From Micromonospora andamanensis (lineage in GTDB: Bacteria > Actinomycetota > Actinomycetes > Mycobacteriales > Micromonosporaceae): a DNA stretch of 64,000 nucleotides. The stretch is taken from positions 1 through 64,000 of the forward strand of contig NZ_BOOZ01000016.1 of NCBI RefSeq assembly GCF_016863495.1, given 5' to 3'. How positions within the stretch are numbered: the first letter of the stretch is position 1; each line of letters starts with the position of its first letter. Positions 26,344 to 35,840 of the stretch are shown here, piece after piece. Made by a program: the position numbers and the translations under genes. The notes beneath the pieces are model-generated. The model searched no databases, was not told where the DNA came from, and was given only the letters and a program-made list of their open reading frames with translations.

Positions 26344-27735
26344 TCAGGCGTGCGCGTGCAGCGGCTTGCCGGCGAGGGCCAGGTGCGCCTCGCCCAGGGC
26401 CTCGTTCTGCGTCGGGTGGGCGTGCACGAGCTGCGCCACCTCACCCGGGTACGCCTCCCAGTTGTAGATCAGCTGCGCCTCGCCGACCAGTTCGCCGACC
26501 CGCGCGCCGACCATGTGCACGCCGACCACCGGACCGTCCTCGACCCGCACCAGCTTCACGAAGCCGGCCGTCTTGAGGATCTGGCTCTTGCCGTTGCCGC
26601 CGAGGTTGTAGTTGTAGGTCTTGACCTTGTCAGCGCCGTACTGCTCCCTGGCCCTCGCCTCGGTGAGGCCGACCGAGGCCAGCTCCGGGTCGCTGTAGGT
26701 GACCCGGGGGATGCCCGCCTCGTCGATCACCGCCGGGTTCTGGCCGGCGATCTCCTCGGCGACGAAGATGCCCTGCTGGAAGCCGCGGTGGGCAAGCTGG
26801 AGACCGGGCACGATGTCGCCAACGGCGTAGACGTTCGGCACGTTGGTGCGCAGCCGCTCGTCGGTGAGCACGTAGCCCCGGTCGACCTTGACGCCCTGCT
26901 CCTCGTACCCGAGGTCGGCGGTGTTCGGGCCCCGGCCGACCGCGACCAGCAGCAGCTCGGCCTCGACGGTGTCGCCGCCGGCGATCGTCACCTTCACGCC
27001 GTTGTCGGTCTTCTCGACCTTCTCGAACGGCTTGCCGACCTTGAAGTTGATCTTCCGCTTGCGGAAGGCCCGCTCCAGCGCCTTCGACGACTCCTCGTCC
27101 TCGGCGGCGACCAGCCGAGGCAGCGCCTCGACGATCGTCACGTCCACCCCGAAGGACTTCCACACGCTTGCGAACTCGACGCCGATCACGCCGCCGCCGA
27201 GCACGATCGCCGAGCTGGGGACCCGGTCCAGGGTCAGGGCGTGGTCGCTGGTGATGACCCGCTCGCCGTCGATCTCCAGGCCCGGCAGGCTCTTGGCGTA
27301 CGACCCGGAGGCCAGCACCACGTTGCGGCCGGTGTACCGCTTGCCGTCCACCTCGACCGCGTTCGGCGCGACAAGCTTGCCGTGCCCCTCCACGATCGTG
27401 ATCGACTTGTTGCCCTTGAGCATGCCCTGCAGGCCCTTGTAGAGCCGCGAGATCACGCCGTCCTTGTACGAGTTGACCCCCGCCATGTCGATGCCGACCA
27501 GCTCGGCCTTCACGCCGAACTGCTCCGACTCGCGGGTCTGGTCGGCGATCTCGGCGGCGTGCAGCAGCGCCTTGGTCGGGATGCAACCGTTGTGCAGGCA
27601 GGTGCCCCCGAGCTTGCCCTTCTCCACCAGGGCCACGGAGAGGCCCAGCTGGGTGGCGCGCAGTGCGGTCGCGTAACCGCCGCTACCACCTCCGAGGATG
27701 ACGATGTCGAAGGTTGCGTCGTTCGGCTCGCTCAC
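26344..27735 (-). CDS. lpdA: Dihydrolipoyl dehydrogenase (E3)
   Basis: FAD-dependent disulfide reductase that reoxidises dihydrolipoyl groups with NAD, 463 residues. GTG 27735 with GGGAG seven bases upstream places the FAD-binding GGGSGG near residue 15 and the redox pair at C46/C51 (GGTCLHNGCIPTK). A second Rossmann motif (VLGGGVIGVEFASVW) and the C-terminal HAHPTQNEAL with the catalytic His-Glu dyad are present. sucB follows after 72 bases. The same E3 probably also serves the glycine cleavage system, for which gcvT is nearby. Divergent from the small conserved gene at 27915. Confidence 0.96.
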   Translation of the reverse strand: MSEPNDATFDIVILGGGSGGYATALRATQLGLSVALVEKGKLGGTCLHNGCIPTKALLHAAEIADQTRESEQFGVKAELVGIDMAGVNSYKDGVISRLYKGLQGMLKGNKSITIVEGHGKLVAPNAVEVDGKRYTGRNVVLASGSYAKSLPGLEIDGERVITSDHALTLDRVPSSAIVLGGGVIGVEFASVWKSFGVDVTIVEALPRLVAAEDEESSKALERAFRKRKINFKVGKPFEKVEKTDNGVKVTIAGGDTVEAELLLVAVGRGPNTADLGYEEQGVKVDRGYVLTDERLRTNVPNVYAVGDIVPGLQLAHRGFQQGIFVAEEIAGQNPAVIDEAGIPRVTYSDPELASVGLTEARAREQYGADKVKTYNYNLGGNGKSQILKTAGFVKLVRVEDGPVVGVHMVGARVGELVGEAQLIYNWEAYPGEVAQLVHAHPTQNEALGEAHLALAGKPLHAHA

Positions 27736-27914
27736 GTCCAACTCCCAGGTCGCTTCGCTGCATCGGGGGTCACGGCGGGGTAACACGGACACACCCCACC
27801 TCGGCCATCTTGTCACCACCGCGTCGCACCCGCGTACCGAGGTGCCCAACGACACGTTGCCGCAACGTACCCTTGGCTCTGCCTTCGATACGCCACGACT
27901 GGGGAGACGGCTCG

Positions 27915-28244
27915 GTGGGACTGTTCCGGCGAAGCAAGCGATCACGCGCGGCTGACCCTGACCGTACGGCCAATCGTGCCGATCTGGAGCACCTTGAGAA
28001 CTTCGTCCGGACCCGAAAGGGCGTCGAGGCGTACATCGAGCCTCGCACCACGGTCACCGAGACCACTGTCATCCTGATCGCCGACGACGGCGAGTGGACC
28101 CGACGCCGGATCGACGGGCCGGACGGCGCACGCCGGTTCGCGTACCGGGTCAGCATCCCGATCTACGACGTGGCGCTGATGGGCTACCCGCAACGGATGC
28201 GCGACTACAACGAGCGCCGCAAACGTCGCCCCGAGCAGTACTGA
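27915..28244 (+). CDS. Conserved actinobacterial protein between lpdA and pepA
   Basis: A 109-residue basic protein. GTG 27915 follows GGGGAG by eight bases and gives the start [11 protein letters not shown]. The middle ([43 protein letters not shown]) and the end ([24 protein letters not shown]) are well-ordered and look strongly conserved; a similar small gene sits between lpd and pepA in other actinomycetes. No catalytic or binding motif is recognised. It is divergent from lpdA and convergent with pepA. Confidence 0.85.
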   Translation: MGLFRRSKRSRAADPDRTANRADLEHLENFVRTRKGVEAYIEPRTTVTETTVILIADDGEWTRRRIDGPDGARRFAYRVSIPIYDVALMGYPQRMRDYNERRKRRPEQY

Positions 28245-28253
28245 CCCACCGGT

Positions 28254-28283
28254 GGGGTCCCTCGCTCGACGACGAGGGACCCC
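28254..28283. terminator. Bidirectional hairpin terminator
   Basis: GGGGTCCCTCG (28254-28264) pairs perfectly with CGAGGGACCCC (28273-28283) around an eight-base loop and is followed by TTGCGTT. It lies between the convergent 27915 gene and pepA, ten bases from the first stop and eleven from the second. Confidence 0.85.
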
Positions 28284-28294
28284 TTGCGTTCACC

Positions 28295-29866
28295 TCAGCC
28301 GTTGGTGTCGACGTCGTCGATCAGGTGCAGCAGCGTACGGACCGGGACGCCGGTGCCGCCCTTGGTCCAGTAGCCGGTCGCCTCGCCCGAGTGGTACGAC
28401 GGGCCGGCGATGTCGATGTGCGCCCAGGCGACGTCGTCGGTGACGAACTCGCGCAGGAAGACCCCGCCCTGGAGCATGTGACCGGCCCGGTCCATACCCG
28501 CGTTCACCTGCGAGATGTCGGCGACGTCGGAGTCCATGCCCTTGCGCACGTCGTCCGGCAGCGGCATCGGCCAGGCGGGCTCGCCGACGGCGTCACCGGC
28601 GTCGCGGACCCGCTCGCACAGCTCCGCCGTGCCCATCACGCCGGAGATCCGCTTGCCCAGCGAGACGACCTGACCGCCGGTGAGGGTGGAGGTCTCGAAG
28701 AGGTAGTCGCAGCCGTCGGCGCAGGCCCGGGCCATCGCGTCACCGAGGATCATCCGGCCCTCGGCGTCGGTGTTGAGCACCTCCACCTTCTTGCCGTTGA
28801 ACATGGTGATCACGTCACCCGGCCGGTACGAGGTCCCCGACGGCATGTTCTCCGCCATCGGCACGTATGCGGTCACCGTCACCGACGGCTTCAGCTCGGC
28901 CACCGCCAACATGGTGGCCGCCACCGCCGCCGCCCCGGCCATGTCGGACTTCATCTCCCACATACCCTGCGCCGGCTTGATCGAGATGCCACCGGTGTCG
29001 AAGGTGATGCCCTTGCCGACCAGGGCGACCCGCTTGCCGGTGCCACCACCGTCCGGGGTGTAGGTCAGCTTGACCAGCCGTGGCGGGGCCTCCGAGCCCT
29101 GACCGACGGCGGTGATGCCGCCGTAGCCACCCTCGCGCAGAGCGACCTCGTCGAGCACCTCGACCTCGAGGCCGGCCGCCCGACCGGCCTCGGCGACCGC
29201 GTCGGCGAAGGCCGGCGGGCGCAGCTCGTTCGGGGCGATGTTGACCCAGTCGCGGGTACGCCGGACCGCGCCGGCCACCGTCCGGGCCCGGGTCACCTCG
29301 GCCTGCGCCGCCGCGTCCGCCGCGTCCGGCACGGCCACCAGCACCTCGGCGACCGGCTCGCGGCGGGTCGGCTGCGGGCGGGTCTTGTACCCGGCGAAGC
29401 GGTAGCCGCCGAGCAGGGCACCCTCGGCGACCGCGCGCAGCGCGTCGGCGGCGTCGGCGTCGTCGGGCAGCGGCAGCGCCATCGCCACCCGCGCCGCGCC
29501 GGCCAGGGCCCGCACCGCGGCTCCCGCCGCCCGGCGCAGCGTCTCCGGGGCGGGTGCCGCACCACTGGGCTCCGCACCGAGGCCGACGACGGCGAGCACC
29601 GGCGCGGTCACCGTGCCGAGCGTCGCCAACTTGATCACCTCGCCCGGGCCGCCGGTCGCGCCGAGCAGCGCCAGCGTCTCGGTCAGCTTGCCGTCGAAGG
29701 CGGCGGCGATGCTCTCGGCGCCGCTGGCGAGCAACAGGGTGCCGGCGAGGCCGCTGGTGGCGTCCTGCTCGCCGGTCGTACTGTGCACGCCGATCACGAT
29801 CGCGTCGACGGCGAGCTCGGCGGGGTCGGTGTCGACCAGGCTCAGGGTGGTGCTGGGCGATGTCAC
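28295..29866 (-). CDS. pepA: Leucyl aminopeptidase (M17)
   Basis: Cytosolic di-zinc/manganese aminopeptidase that trims N-terminal residues, 523 residues. The M17 signature [10 protein letters not shown] lies near residue 360, and the other metal/catalytic blocks ([28 protein letters not shown]) are in place. The N-terminal domain is alanine-rich and variable, as is normal. GTG 29866 has GGAG nine bases upstream; a longer reading frame upstream lacks support. The gene is divergent from gcvT with a 162-base gap. Confidence 0.95.
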   Translation of the reverse strand: MTSPSTTLSLVDTDPAELAVDAIVIGVHSTTGEQDATSGLAGTLLLASGAESIAAAFDGKLTETLALLGATGGPGEVIKLATLGTVTAPVLAVVGLGAEPSGAAPAPETLRRAAGAAVRALAGAARVAMALPLPDDADAADALRAVAEGALLGGYRFAGYKTRPQPTRREPVAEVLVAVPDAADAAAQAEVTRARTVAGAVRRTRDWVNIAPNELRPPAFADAVAEAGRAAGLEVEVLDEVALREGGYGGITAVGQGSEAPPRLVKLTYTPDGGGTGKRVALVGKGITFDTGGISIKPAQGMWEMKSDMAGAAAVAATMLAVAELKPSVTVTAYVPMAENMPSGTSYRPGDVITMFNGKKVEVLNTDAEGRMILGDAMARACADGCDYLFETSTLTGGQVVSLGKRISGVMGTAELCERVRDAGDAVGEPAWPMPLPDDVRKGMDSDVADISQVNAGMDRAGHMLQGGVFLREFVTDDVAWAHIDIAGPSYHSGEATGYWTKGGTGVPVRTLLHLIDDVDTNG

Positions 29867-30028
29867 GGAGGCTGCTCCCGGGCGGGCCGGGCCGGTCGCG
29901 TGGTGGCGTACCGGCGGTGGAGTTCCCCAGCGGATGATTACCCGCCGGGCGTCATTGCTGCCCCGCCGGGTCATCCGGCGGTCCCGCCGATGCTAACCAG
30001 CCCGGTGCGTCCCGGTAAGTTGCCACCC

Positions 30029-31153
30029 ATGACCGAGGTGACCACCGACGCCGCCGCGACCCGGCTGCGTCGTTCTCCGCTGGCCGGCCGGCACACCGCG
30101 CTCGGCGCCAAGTTCGCCCCGTTCGGTGGCTGGGAGATGCCCCTGGAGTACGCCGGCGGCGGGGTGCTGCGCGAGCACACCGCGGTGCGTACCGGTGTCG
30201 GCGTGTTCGACGTGTCGCACCTGGGCAAGGTGCGGGTGACCGGGCCGGGGGCGGCGGAGTTCGTCAACACCTGCCTCAGCAACGACCTGGGCCGCATCGA
30301 GCCGGGCCGCGCGCAGTACACCCTCTGCTGCGACGAGGCGACCGGCGGTGTGGTCGACGACATCATCGCCTACCTGCACGCCGACGACCACGTCTTCCTC
30401 ATCCCGAACGCGGCGAACAGCGCCGAGGTGGTCCGTCGGCTCCGGGCCGCCGCGCCGCCACACGTCACCATCACCGACGAGCACGAGGGGTACGCCGTAC
30501 TGGCGGTGCAGGGCCCCCGCTCGGCAGAGTTGCTAGGCGGGCTCGGCCTGCCCACCGAGCACGGATACATGAGCTTCACCTCGGCGACGCTCGGCGCGGT
30601 CGAGCTGACCGTGTGCCGCACCGGGTACACCGGTGAGCTGGGCTACGAGCTGGTGGCCCCGGCCGGCGACGCGGTAGCGGTCTGGGACGCGTTGTTCGCC
30701 GCCGAGCCGGCGCCGCAGGCGTGCGGGCTGGCCGCCCGGGACACGCTGCGCACCGAGATGGGGTACCCGCTGCACGGGCAGGACCTCTCGCTGGAGATCA
30801 CCCCGGTGCAGGCCCGTTCGGGCTGGGCGGTCGGCTGGGACAAGCCGGCCTTCTGGGGCCGGGACGCGCTTGTCGCGGAGAAAGCGGCCGGTCCGGCGCG
30901 TACGCTGCGCGGCCTGGTAGCCGTCGACCGCGGCATCCCCCGCCCCGGCATGGCCGTGTACGCGGGCGACACCCGGGTCGGCACCGTGACCAGCGGCACC
31001 TTCAGCCCGACCCGGAAGCAGGGCATCGCGCTGGCGCTCATCGACACCGCCCCCGCCCTCCCCGACGGCGCCGAGTTGCACGTCGACATCCGCAACCGCC
31101 GCACCCCCGCCCACCTCACCCGCCCCCCCTTCATCCACCCCTCAGTCAAATAA
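30029..31153 (+). CDS. gcvT: Glycine cleavage system T protein (aminomethyltransferase)
   Basis: Folate-dependent component of the glycine cleavage system. It takes the aminomethyl group from lipoylated H protein and makes 5,10-methylene-THF and ammonia. The 374-residue product shows family blocks [47 protein letters not shown] and [17 protein letters not shown], and ends with [20 protein letters not shown] 30029 has only a weak ribosome site (GGTAAG). gcvH and gcvP are not in the window. No glycine riboswitch was seen in the upstream gap. The C-terminal proline-rich tail runs into the C-rich repeat at 31155. Confidence 0.95.
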   Translation: MTEVTTDAAATRLRRSPLAGRHTALGAKFAPFGGWEMPLEYAGGGVLREHTAVRTGVGVFDVSHLGKVRVTGPGAAEFVNTCLSNDLGRIEPGRAQYTLCCDEATGGVVDDIIAYLHADDHVFLIPNAANSAEVVRRLRAAAPPHVTITDEHEGYAVLAVQGPRSAELLGGLGLPTEHGYMSFTSATLGAVELTVCRTGYTGELGYELVAPAGDAVAVWDALFAAEPAPQACGLAARDTLRTEMGYPLHGQDLSLEITPVQARSGWAVGWDKPAFWGRDALVAEKAAGPARTLRGLVAVDRGIPRPGMAVYAGDTRVGTVTSGTFSPTRKQGIALALIDTAPALPDGAELHVDIRNRRTPAHLTRPPFIHPSVK

Positions 31154-31154
31154 C

Positions 31155-31203
31155 CCCCACCCCACCCCACCCCACCCCACCCCACCCCACCCCACCCCAC
31201 CCC
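31155..31203 (+). repeat. (CCCCA)n tandem repeat after gcvT
   Basis: About ten near-perfect copies of the pentamer CCCCA start immediately after the gcvT stop. The G-rich flank on the other side of the palindrome (31281-31320) is partly complementary, so it can lengthen the hairpin. The minus strand is a TGGGG tract able to form G-quadruplexes. Confidence 0.9.
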
Positions 31204-31281
31204 TGCTTGCGTTGATCATGAAGTTAGCGGCGGCTTTAAGATCGAAAAGTGCCGCCAACCTCATGATCAACGCAAGCAGGG
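31201..31281. repeat. GATCATG palindrome, longest copy (31-bp arms)
   Basis: Arms 31201-31231 and 31251-31281 pair over 31 bases with two G-T-type mismatches around 19 bases, between convergent gcvT and the DUF2314 gene. This is the longest member of the family here, further extended by C-rich and G-rich flanks. Confidence 0.85.
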
Positions 31282-31309
31282 AGGGGTGGGTGGGGTGGGG
31301 TGAGGGCTG

Positions 31310-32599
31310 TTAGGGGGTGGGGGGTTGGCCGGCGTCCAGGACGGCCTGGGTCCAGCCGCCTTCGATGACGCCGCTGGTGCCGAGGACGGCCCAGTCGACG
31401 ATGTCGGAGACGTCCACCACGACGGGGGAGCCGATCCGTACCGTGGGGTCGGTGTTGGCGTCGCTGGCGCTGGCACCGACGATCCGGTCCGGGGAGTCCC
31501 AGGTGGTCACGCCCGCCCAGACGTACTCCGGGCCGTCGTCGCCAGGTAGCCCGTACTTGACGACAAGTTGTGTCTGCGGCGGCAGCTGGCCGTCGCGGAA
31601 CCGGGACCGGATGTCCGCCAGACCGGCGCGGGCGGTGGCGACCGCCCGGCTCATCGCGTCACCGGAGCGGGCGTACCGCACGTCGGGCTGGATGCCCGAG
31701 AAGAGGGTGGCGCAGGCGTTGGCGAAGTAGCGACCGGCCGGGCCGGGGTGCCCGGCCGGCGGGCGCAGGCTGAGGAAGGAGTCGGCGTCCGGGTCGGTGG
31801 CCGGGTCCAGCTCCAGGCGCAGCAGCACAGGTGCGGTCGCCCCGTGCTGCTCCGGATTGCCGTACGCCACCGCGATGTCGTGCCCGGTCACCGTGGCCAG
31901 CACCGGCAACTGGACGAACGCCGGGACGTCGTCGCCGGCCAGCCCGTCGGTCCAGTCCCGCAGCAGTCGCCGGGCGGCACCTGTCATCACCGCGCCCCAG
32001 GCCCGGGTGAGATGGTCGGGCACCCCCTGGGTCTGCAACTCCAGCAGGCCGAACCGGCGCAGTCCCTTTGTGGTGAACCAGAGTCCTTCGGCGTCGGACG
32101 AGTAGGGCACCAGCACCCAGTCCACCAGCCGGACCCGGCCCTCGGCGTCGGGCAGCGAGCGCAGCGCCGCGGCCGGATCCAGGAACTGCAGGCCGAAGAC
32201 GTCGACCACGTCGCCGCCCACCGCCTCGGCGACCGCAGCGGCCACCGCCCGGGCGGCCCACTCGTGGGCGGGCGGCCAACCCGGCCGGTACTCCGCCTGT
32301 ACCACCACCAGATGGGTGGCCGCGGCCAGCCGGTCCAGCTGCGCCTCGCTGGCCCCGAACGCGGTGAGCAGGTCCGGAGGCAGCTCGGGGAACTCGCCGA
32401 CGGGCCGGGTGTCGACGCTCATCAGCGGGCTGTCGAGCATCTGCCGGGCCAGCCCGTAGACCGGTTCGGCGAGCCGGCCGGCCAAGCCCCGTACGGCCGT
32501 CCGTGCCGTCACCGACGGCAGCCCCGTCGTCGGCACCAGATAGGTCGCGCTCAGCGACTCCGGGACCGGGACGGGCAGGAAATCGTCGGTGATGAGCAT
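31310..32599 (-). CDS. Protein with C-terminal DUF2314 domain
   Basis: A 429-residue soluble protein starting at ATG 32599 after GGGGGA. The first 330 residues (MLITDDFLPVPVPESLSATY..., with an EMM-like middle) are not recognised. The last 90 (LVVKYGLPGDDGPEYVWAGV ... GSPVVVDVSDIVDWAVL) look like DUF2314/YegJ, a small fold of unknown role. No signal peptide or membrane segment. It is transcribed away from cobS with a 67-base gap, so it may be the last gene of the cob transcript. Confidence 0.75.
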   Translation of the reverse strand: MLITDDFLPVPVPESLSATYLVPTTGLPSVTARTAVRGLAGRLAEPVYGLARQMLDSPLMSVDTRPVGEFPELPPDLLTAFGASEAQLDRLAAATHLVVVQAEYRPGWPPAHEWAARAVAAAVAEAVGGDVVDVFGLQFLDPAAALRSLPDAEGRVRLVDWVLVPYSSDAEGLWFTTKGLRRFGLLELQTQGVPDHLTRAWGAVMTGAARRLLRDWTDGLAGDDVPAFVQLPVLATVTGHDIAVAYGNPEQHGATAPVLLRLELDPATDPDADSFLSLRPPAGHPGPAGRYFANACATLFSGIQPDVRYARSGDAMSRAVATARAGLADIRSRFRDGQLPPQTQLVVKYGLPGDDGPEYVWAGVTTWDSPDRIVGASASDANTDPTVRIGSPVVVDVSDIVDWAVLGTSGVIEGGWTQAVLDAGQPPTP

Positions 32600-32666
32600 G
32601 TCGTCCCCCGGGTGGCCGCGCCGGTGCTGTCGTCGCAGGTACGCTACCCGCCGCCGTCGGTCCGGC

Positions 32667-33440
32667 TCAGCCGGACAGCACCAGTCCCAGGTAGACGAGC
32701 GTGGTGACCAGCTCGACGGTCGCGCCGAGCACGTCTCCGGTGATGCCGCCGAGTCGGCGTACCACGTGGCGTAGCAGCCCGGCCGCGACGGCGAGCGCCG
32801 CCAGGACGACGAGCGGGCCCTGCCACGGCCGGTGCGGTACCGCCGCGACCGCCAGCAGCGCGACGGCGGCGGTGGCGACGGCCAGCGCGACCGGCCCGAC
32901 ACTGCCGGCGACGAGCGCACCCAGCCCTTCCGGACGCGCCGCCGGCACCCCACGTCGGCAGGCCAGGGTCACCCCGAGCCGCCCCGCCGCCGTGGCCGTC
33001 AGCACGGCCGCGACCGTCGCCGGACGGGACCGGCCGGCCAGCTCCGCCAGCGCTGCGGCCTGTACCAGCAGGACGAGCACCAGGGCGACCACGCCGAAGG
33101 GCCCCACGTCGGGCTTCTTCATGATGTCCAGTGCGGCCGGTCCGCGCCGGTACGACCCCAGCGCGTCGACGGTGTCGGCCAGCCCGTCCAGGTGCAGTCC
33201 TCGGGTGAGCAGGGCGGCCGTGGCGACTGTCACCCCGGCGGCGACAAGCGGTGCGGTGCCGGCGTCCAGCAGCAGCAGGACGCCGGCCAGCGGCACGCCG
33301 AGCAGCACGCCGACCGCCGGGGCCAGCGCCATCGCCGTACCGGCGGTGGCCCGATCGACCCGGCCGACCCGCAGCGGCAGGATGGTGAGGGTGGTGAGTG
33401 CCAGCCGCGCCCCGTCGCCGAGCCGGGCCTCAGCCGGCAC
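32667..33440 (-). CDS. cobS: Adenosylcobinamide-GDP ribazoletransferase CobS
   Basis: Membrane cobalamin synthase that joins adenosylcobinamide-GDP and alpha-ribazole to make adenosylcobalamin. The 257 residues contain several transmembrane segments and the family blocks GLHLDGLADTVDALGS, LDIMKKPDVGPFGV and GGITGDVLGATVE, which carry the metal-binding acidic residues. The GTG start at 33440 lies 11 bases inside the 3' end of cobU-cobT, so the genes are coupled. All activities for lower-ligand attachment are therefore encoded in two genes. Confidence 0.95.
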   Translation of the reverse strand: MPAEARLGDGARLALTTLTILPLRVGRVDRATAGTAMALAPAVGVLLGVPLAGVLLLLDAGTAPLVAAGVTVATAALLTRGLHLDGLADTVDALGSYRRGPAALDIMKKPDVGPFGVVALVLVLLVQAAALAELAGRSRPATVAAVLTATAAGRLGVTLACRRGVPAARPEGLGALVAGSVGPVALAVATAAVALLAVAAVPHRPWQGPLVVLAALAVAAGLLRHVVRRLGGITGDVLGATVELVTTLVYLGLVLSG

Positions 33441-35340
33441 GTGCGGCGGAGGTCTCCGCTGCCTCGGTGGCAGGTGCGGTGGTGGTCGGGCCGGGACCCT
33501 CGGGCTCCGGCTCGTGGAAGTCGGGTTCCGGCTCCTCGACCGGGCCCGGCTCGTCGCCCTTCTCCTCGCTGTCGTCGCCTTCGGGGCGGGCGGGCAGCGC
33601 GGCGGCCAGCGCCAGCGCCGAGCGCAGCAGCGGCAGGACGGTGAGCGCGTTCGCCCCCTCGCCGAGATCGAGCCGCAGCTGGGTCAGCGGGTCCAGGCCG
33701 AGTACGTCGGCGGCCAACCGGACCGCCGGATGACCACCGTCGTCGGCCAGCAGGCACCAGTGCCGGGCCTGTCCGGCCAGGTCCCGGCTGATCAGCGCGG
33801 CGGCCACGCCGACGGGACCGTCCAGCAGCACCGGCAGCCGGCGGGCGGTCGCCCCCAGCAGGATGCCGGTGGCGACGGCGAGGTCCCCGCCACCCAGCTC
33901 GGCGAGCACGTCCACCGCGTCCCGGGACGAACGACGGGTGCGGTGCAGGGCGTCGCGGACCGCGGCGCAGCGGGTCATCCAGGCCCCGTCGTCGAGCTGG
34001 CCACCCGCGGTGACCACCCGGGCGAGCACCGCGGGCGGTTCGGCGCCGGCGGTCGCGGCCAACACCGCCGCGGCCGTGGCTTCGGTGCCGGCGCCGCACG
34101 CGGCCAGCACCAGCAGTTGTACGCCGGCCTCCGCCGCCTCCTCGGCCAGCCGCCAGCCGTAGCGCAGAGCCGAGTCCACCTGGGCGGCGTCGAGCGCCGG
34201 CCCGTGCTCGACGGGCGCGGCGGCGGGGGCGTCCACCACCTGGAGGCTCGCCCCGCTCTCGGCGGCCAGTCGGGCGAGTACACCCTGCCCGGCGCGGGCC
34301 TGCTCGGCCCGCCGCGCCGACTCGCCGGCCGTGCTGCCGGCGGCGACTCCGCCAGCGTGGTCGCCGTGCACCAGCAGCACCCGCACCGATCGCCACGGGG
34401 CCGGGGTGGGGGTGCCCTGGGTGGCGGCGGCGAACGAGATCACCTGTTCCAGCGCGCCGAGCCCGGTGCCGGGCAGGTCCAGGCCGGCCAGCCGGTCGAC
34501 GGCCTGCGGGCCGGCGTACTCGTCGGGCATGGGCAGGTCCATGCCGGGCTGGATCACCAGGTCGGTCGCGGCCACCGGGAGGGCCATGGTGGGTGCGGTC
34601 CAGCCGGTGCCGTCCGCGCCGGAGGTGGGCCGGGCGGGCACCTGCGGGGTGCTCACCGGCGGTGAACCGGGCAGCGGCGGACCACCGGCCGTGACCGGCG
34701 ACTCGTCGGTCGGGCCGGCCTGCGCGGGCACCGTGGTGGCGGCTGTCGACGGGGCGGCAGCGGCAGGTGTCGCGTCAGCGGATGCGGGGTGGACGACGGC
34801 GGGCTTCAACCGGCACGGCTGACCGGCGACGACGAGCACCACCGTGTCGCAGGCGTCCGCGACGGCGCGGTTGACCGCACCGAGGGCGTCGGTGAACGCC
34901 CGGCCCAGCGGTGTGGTGGGCACCAGGGAAAGCCCGACCTCAGGGCTGACCAGCACCAGCCGGGCGGCGCAGGAGCGCACGGCGGCGGCCAGTTCGTCGA
35001 CGGTGGCGGTGTCGTCGGCCGGCTGGTGGGCCGGGTCGAGCAGGACTGTCACCCACCCGCCGAGATCGTCGACGAGCAGTGTCTCCTCCGGCCGGGCGGT
35101 GGCGATCACGTCGGCGAGGCGGCGCGGGTCGGCCGCGGTCTCCTCGGTGCTCCAGGTCGCGGGTCGGCGGGCGCGGTGCGCGGCGAGCCGCGCGGCCCAC
35201 TCGGGGTCGTCGCCCGCGTCGGCGGCGGTGGCCAGGTAGCGGACCGTGGGCGCGTCGGCGACCAGGGACTCGGCGAACTCCGACTTGCCGGACCGGATTC
35301 CACCGAGGACCAGAAGCGTGTTCCACCCGTCTAGGGACAT
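33430..35340 (-). CDS. cobUT: CobU-CobT fusion: cobinamide kinase/guanylyltransferase plus DMB phosphoribosyltransferase
   Basis: A 636-residue fusion. The N-terminal 175 residues are CobU: P-loop GGIRSGKS (13-20), the guanylylated histidine in HRARRPATW, and LLVDDLGGWVTVLL. A Pro/Ala/Thr-rich linker of about 95 residues follows. From about 280 on it is CobT: GLGALEQVISFAAATQGTPTP, AACGAGTEATAAAVL and the active-site region LGEGANALTVLPLLRSAL near the end, which keeps a glutamate. An acidic Pro/Glu tail of about 45 residues closes the protein. Both activities feed CobS, whose gene overlaps by 11 bases. CobT lacks the usual GEGTGA wording (GEGANA here), worth noting for activity. Confidence 0.9.
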   Translation of the reverse strand: MSLDGWNTLLVLGGIRSGKSEFAESLVADAPTVRYLATAADAGDDPEWAARLAAHRARRPATWSTEETAADPRRLADVIATARPEETLLVDDLGGWVTVLLDPAHQPADDTATVDELAAAVRSCAARLVLVSPEVGLSLVPTTPLGRAFTDALGAVNRAVADACDTVVLVVAGQPCRLKPAVVHPASADATPAAAAPSTAATTVPAQAGPTDESPVTAGGPPLPGSPPVSTPQVPARPTSGADGTGWTAPTMALPVAATDLVIQPGMDLPMPDEYAGPQAVDRLAGLDLPGTGLGALEQVISFAAATQGTPTPAPWRSVRVLLVHGDHAGGVAAGSTAGESARRAEQARAGQGVLARLAAESGASLQVVDAPAAAPVEHGPALDAAQVDSALRYGWRLAEEAAEAGVQLLVLAACGAGTEATAAAVLAATAGAEPPAVLARVVTAGGQLDDGAWMTRCAAVRDALHRTRRSSRDAVDVLAELGGGDLAVATGILLGATARRLPVLLDGPVGVAAALISRDLAGQARHWCLLADDGGHPAVRLAADVLGLDPLTQLRLDLGEGANALTVLPLLRSALALAAALPARPEGDDSEEKGDEPGPVEEPEPDFHEPEPEGPGPTTTAPATEAAETSAARAG

Positions 35341-35415
35341 GCTGCGTACCTTACGTCCAGCCGGACGGCCGGGGCACCGCAGGTGCGGCACCCGTGGCGC
35401 CGGCCCGAGCTGCGG

Positions 35416-35622
35416 TCAGTGCCGTTCGGGGGCCTGGTACATGAAGTCGTTGGGGTTGACGTCCGCCGGCTTCGGGTCCTCCTGCCAGGCGCCCTCGCCG
35501 GGACGGGCCTGCAGGGCGTCGATCAGTTCCTCCCGGTCCATCTCCCGGGCCCCTTCGATGCCGCCGCGTACCGCGATGTCGCGCAGTTCCGCCGTGTCCA
35601 TCTGCGGGATCGGTGTCGTCAT
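35416..35622 (-). CDS. Small protein with Rho-N/SAP-like motif
   Basis: A 68-residue acidic protein. Residues about 9-38 (DTAELRDIAVRGGIEGAREMDREELIDAL) fit the helix-extended-helix of Rho-N/SAP domains, which bind nucleic acid; the rest (DPKPADVNPNDFMYQAPERH) is polar and conserved-looking. Located upstream of cobU-cobT on the same strand, 75 bases away, and divergent from the gene at 35841. Role unknown. Confidence 0.75.
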   Translation of the reverse strand: MTTPIPQMDTAELRDIAVRGGIEGAREMDREELIDALQARPGEGAWQEDPKPADVNPNDFMYQAPERH

Positions 35623-35840
35623 TTGTCGCCTCCGGTGCGTCGGGTTCCCCGAAACGCATACCCGGCGGTGGCCGGGTCAGTCGCGGTGCCCGACGGTGGG
35701 TGCCGGCGGCCCGGCTGTGCCCGGCCACGCATCGGCACCCCTGTTGATCGACGCCCGTGGCCCGGTCGCCGGTCGGGCGGTACGACTACGCTGGCGAAGG
35801 TCCGTCCCATGGGGCATCAGCGGCGAGGGGAGACGCGCAC

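Noticed and set aside
28094-30028. Upstream extension of the gcvT reading frame
   Set aside because: Runs antisense through pepA; GcvT similarity begins at ATG 30029.
29867-30028. Glycine riboswitch upstream of gcvT
   Set aside because: The gap is short and no paired aptamer domains could be seen.
32701-34665. 654-codon plus-strand open frame
   Set aside because: Opposite cobS and cobU-cobT, whose motifs are unmistakable; Ser/Thr/Arg-rich nonsense composition.
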